DNA of 32,922 nt from Welwitschia mirabilis (lineage: Eukaryota > Gnetophyta > Gnetopsida > Welwitschiales), in the NCBI GenBank assembly GCA_051453625.1, contig JBOZIK010000001.1, forward strand, positions 126,332,970 to 126,365,891, read 5' to 3'. The notes under the pieces were generated by a model. The model made no database searches, was not told where the DNA came from, and saw only the letters and a program-made list of their open reading frames with translations. Position 1 is the stretch's first letter; every line of letters begins with the position of its first letter. Shown one piece after another: positions 31,265 through 32,922 of this stretch. Both the position numbers and the translations under genes were made by a program.

Positions 31265-32922
31265 ATGGAAGGGATGCCATTTGTTAAACCTCCACTCTTT
31301 AATGGGATAAACTATGCCTATTGGAAGATAAGGATGTGGGTATACTTATATTCTTTTGAGTTTCAAGTATGGCAAAGCATGAAAGAAGGATATGTAAATC
31401 CTATAAAAACCACAATAAATGTTGTTGGCAATACAATTACATAGATTAAGAAAACAAAAGAATAGAAAGATGAAGATAAAGCTACTTTCATGTATGATTC
31501 TAAAGCTAAAAATGCACTTTATTCTACTTTAATAAAATAACTTTAGTTATTAAATAATCTAAAATTCTCATATGGAAAAATCAATTTAAAAATCTCAAGA
31601 TGAACCATGCAGAAAGACTTCATGAGTAATTTACCAAAGTTTTAAACATTATAAATGCAATATGTGGCATTAGATAAAATATTCTAAAAGTAAAGTTAAT
31701 ATAATAGATTATTAGATCTCTAACAATAGAATACATGCCCAAGACTATAGCTATCGAAGAATTAAGAGATTTCAATACTATAAAGATAGAAAAGCTATAA
31801 AGTCTTTCACAGCATATAAAATGAATCTCATAAAAGATGAAGCCTTAAAAGAAAAACCAATTAAATTTAAGCAAGTAAAAGTTCAAAAGAAATTTGAAAG
31901 AAAAGACAAAGAAATAATAAGAAGAAGATAACTCTAATGATGAATATGAGGAACTTTCAATTATCATAAGAAGAGTATAGAGAATTCTTGCATGCAAGTA
32001 CAACAAAAGAGATGAATTTAGAAAATCATCTAGATTTCAAGCAAAAGTTAAGTTTAAAGTTAAGTCTTTTAGTAATTCTTTGTTTTCTAATGTTTCAAAA
32101 ACAGAATGTTGGATAAGTAGAGGAAGAGGACATACCTCCTCAAAATATCTTGGTACTAATAGAATATAGGATAAGGAACAAAAAAAAAATCAAAGAAGAA
32201 TAAATCAATTTTTACAAGATGGGATAAATATGAAGAAGAAATGGAAGAAGAAACATCTAATGATGAGAAAGCTAATCCTTGCTTCATGGCTATTACATAT
32301 CTTTAATAATAATATGATAAGATAGAAGAAGAATGTGATTTAAAAAGCAAAGATGATACAAGTATGAGTATTCAAGAAAGGTATGTTTTAATTCTAAAGA
32401 GTTTGTTAAACTACAAAGATTATGTACTAAGAAAAAAAAAGTTACTTCATACTTGTGTAGAAGCTTATAAAAACAAAAAGAATGCTTGTATCAAATTATC
32501 TTTTAAAAACTTAGCCCTTAAAGTTAAGGTTAGTATAATAACATGTGATTTGAAGCATGTAAGACAAGAACTATTAGATTCAAAGATAATCAATAAAAAA
32601 TTTACCCAAGGAAAGAAGACTTTAAACATAATGCTTGGGCAAAGTAGAAATTCAAACAACAAGAGTGGCTTGGAACATAATGAAGTAACAACTAGCACTT
32701 CATCCTTTTTTACTAGCAAATGGAATTATAAGATAAGGTATGAACATCTAGCTTATACAAATAATATCATTTACTAGTATTATCATAATAGAGGTCATTA
32801 CTAGTATAGATTTCCAATCAAGTTAAAGATAGGTATTATACTAATAATGCTAAGAGGCATAGTAGATTGGTACATTGTCTTGTGCAAGTTAAATCAAGAG
32901 AAGTTTGGATACCAAAAGAAAA
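31265..32922 (+). pseudogene. gag: Element 3 gag, broken, continues off the window
   Basis: Starts MEGMPFVKPPLFNGINYAYW, 36 bp after the primer-site end, with KIRMWVYLYSFEFQVWQSMKE-type capsid sequence. The capsid (UBN2) region has stops to about 31830. A zinc knuckle at 32101-32151 keeps C-x2-C-x4-H-x4-C spacing, but the second Cys is Ser and the last is Tyr. Then comes an acidic stretch with CFMAI (about 32279), and an open C-terminal part (32364-32777) with a Lys-rich coiled coil and IMLGQSRNSNNKSGLEHNE. The last bases give KSREVWIPKE, the linker before the protease. It aligns with Element 1 gag and reads better. The minus frame at 32465-32719 is its shadow. Confidence 0.85.

Larger units (their letters stand above)
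27881..32922 (+). mobile_element. Element 3: copia retrotransposon of Element 1's family, 3' end beyond window
   Basis: LTR-C, primer site and gag on the + strand, same family as Element 1 (similar LTR, same MEGM Gag start and leader ATGAAAAGAAG). Integrase and RT would lie beyond the right edge. The LTR is interrupted by a LINE. Confidence 0.85.

Noticed and set aside
1-32922. Bacterial-type systems (operons, CRISPR arrays, ribosome-binding sites, phage or defence genes)
   Set aside because: No such signals. All recognisable coding is eukaryotic retrotransposon; short repeats are LTR motifs without uniform spacers.

Overview
The window looks like plant nuclear DNA that is very AT-rich and made almost entirely of decayed retrotransposons. 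I found no intact protein-coding gene, tRNA, rRNA, CRISPR array or bacterial-type feature. Evidence for a flowering plant: Ty1/copia pol domains of the long-LTR Sirevirus-like type (LTRs of about 1.4-1.5 kb, a coiled-coil C-terminal Gag, an extra region after RNase H, a purine tract of the form AAAGGAGGAGAT, and a tRNA-Met-type primer site), plus an L1-type LINE 3' end. The species cannot be named from this.

Layout. 1-5905: intergenic AT-rich DNA with a GA microsatellite, a 311-base N gap and one possible LTR scrap. 5906-27843: Element 1, an old copia element on the + strand with 5' LTR (5906-7318), primer site, gag, protease, integrase, RT, RNase H, a decayed extra (envelope-like) ORF, purine tract and 3' LTR (26419-27843). 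Inside that extra region sits Element 2 (13973-24025, minus strand), a complete but rearranged copia element with two LTRs, primer site, purine tract and a near-perfect 5-bp target duplication (GTTCA/GTTTA). 27881-32922: Element 3, the same family as Element 1, with its 5' LTR split by a 5'-truncated LINE (about 28449-30413), then primer site and gag running off the window end.

Order of events (inferred): Element 1 inserted first, since its LTRs are the most diverged by eye. Element 2 later jumped into its 3' half, and a LINE hit the LTR of the neighbouring Element 3. Element 2 carries internal tandem duplications at both ends (gag/protease three times, RNase H to purine tract twice), several next to N gaps, so some may be assembly joins. 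Stops in former coding sequence are very often TAG/TAA where the families have Gln, the expected trace of cytosine methylation and deamination in silenced plant repeats.

No new functional system is evident. The most interesting points are the short palindrome-like motif arrays shared by the LTRs and the post-RNase H regions, the LTR-LTR junction at 27844-27880 that may be a collapsed element, the 82-bp repeat array in LTR-C, and the split envelope-like ORF.
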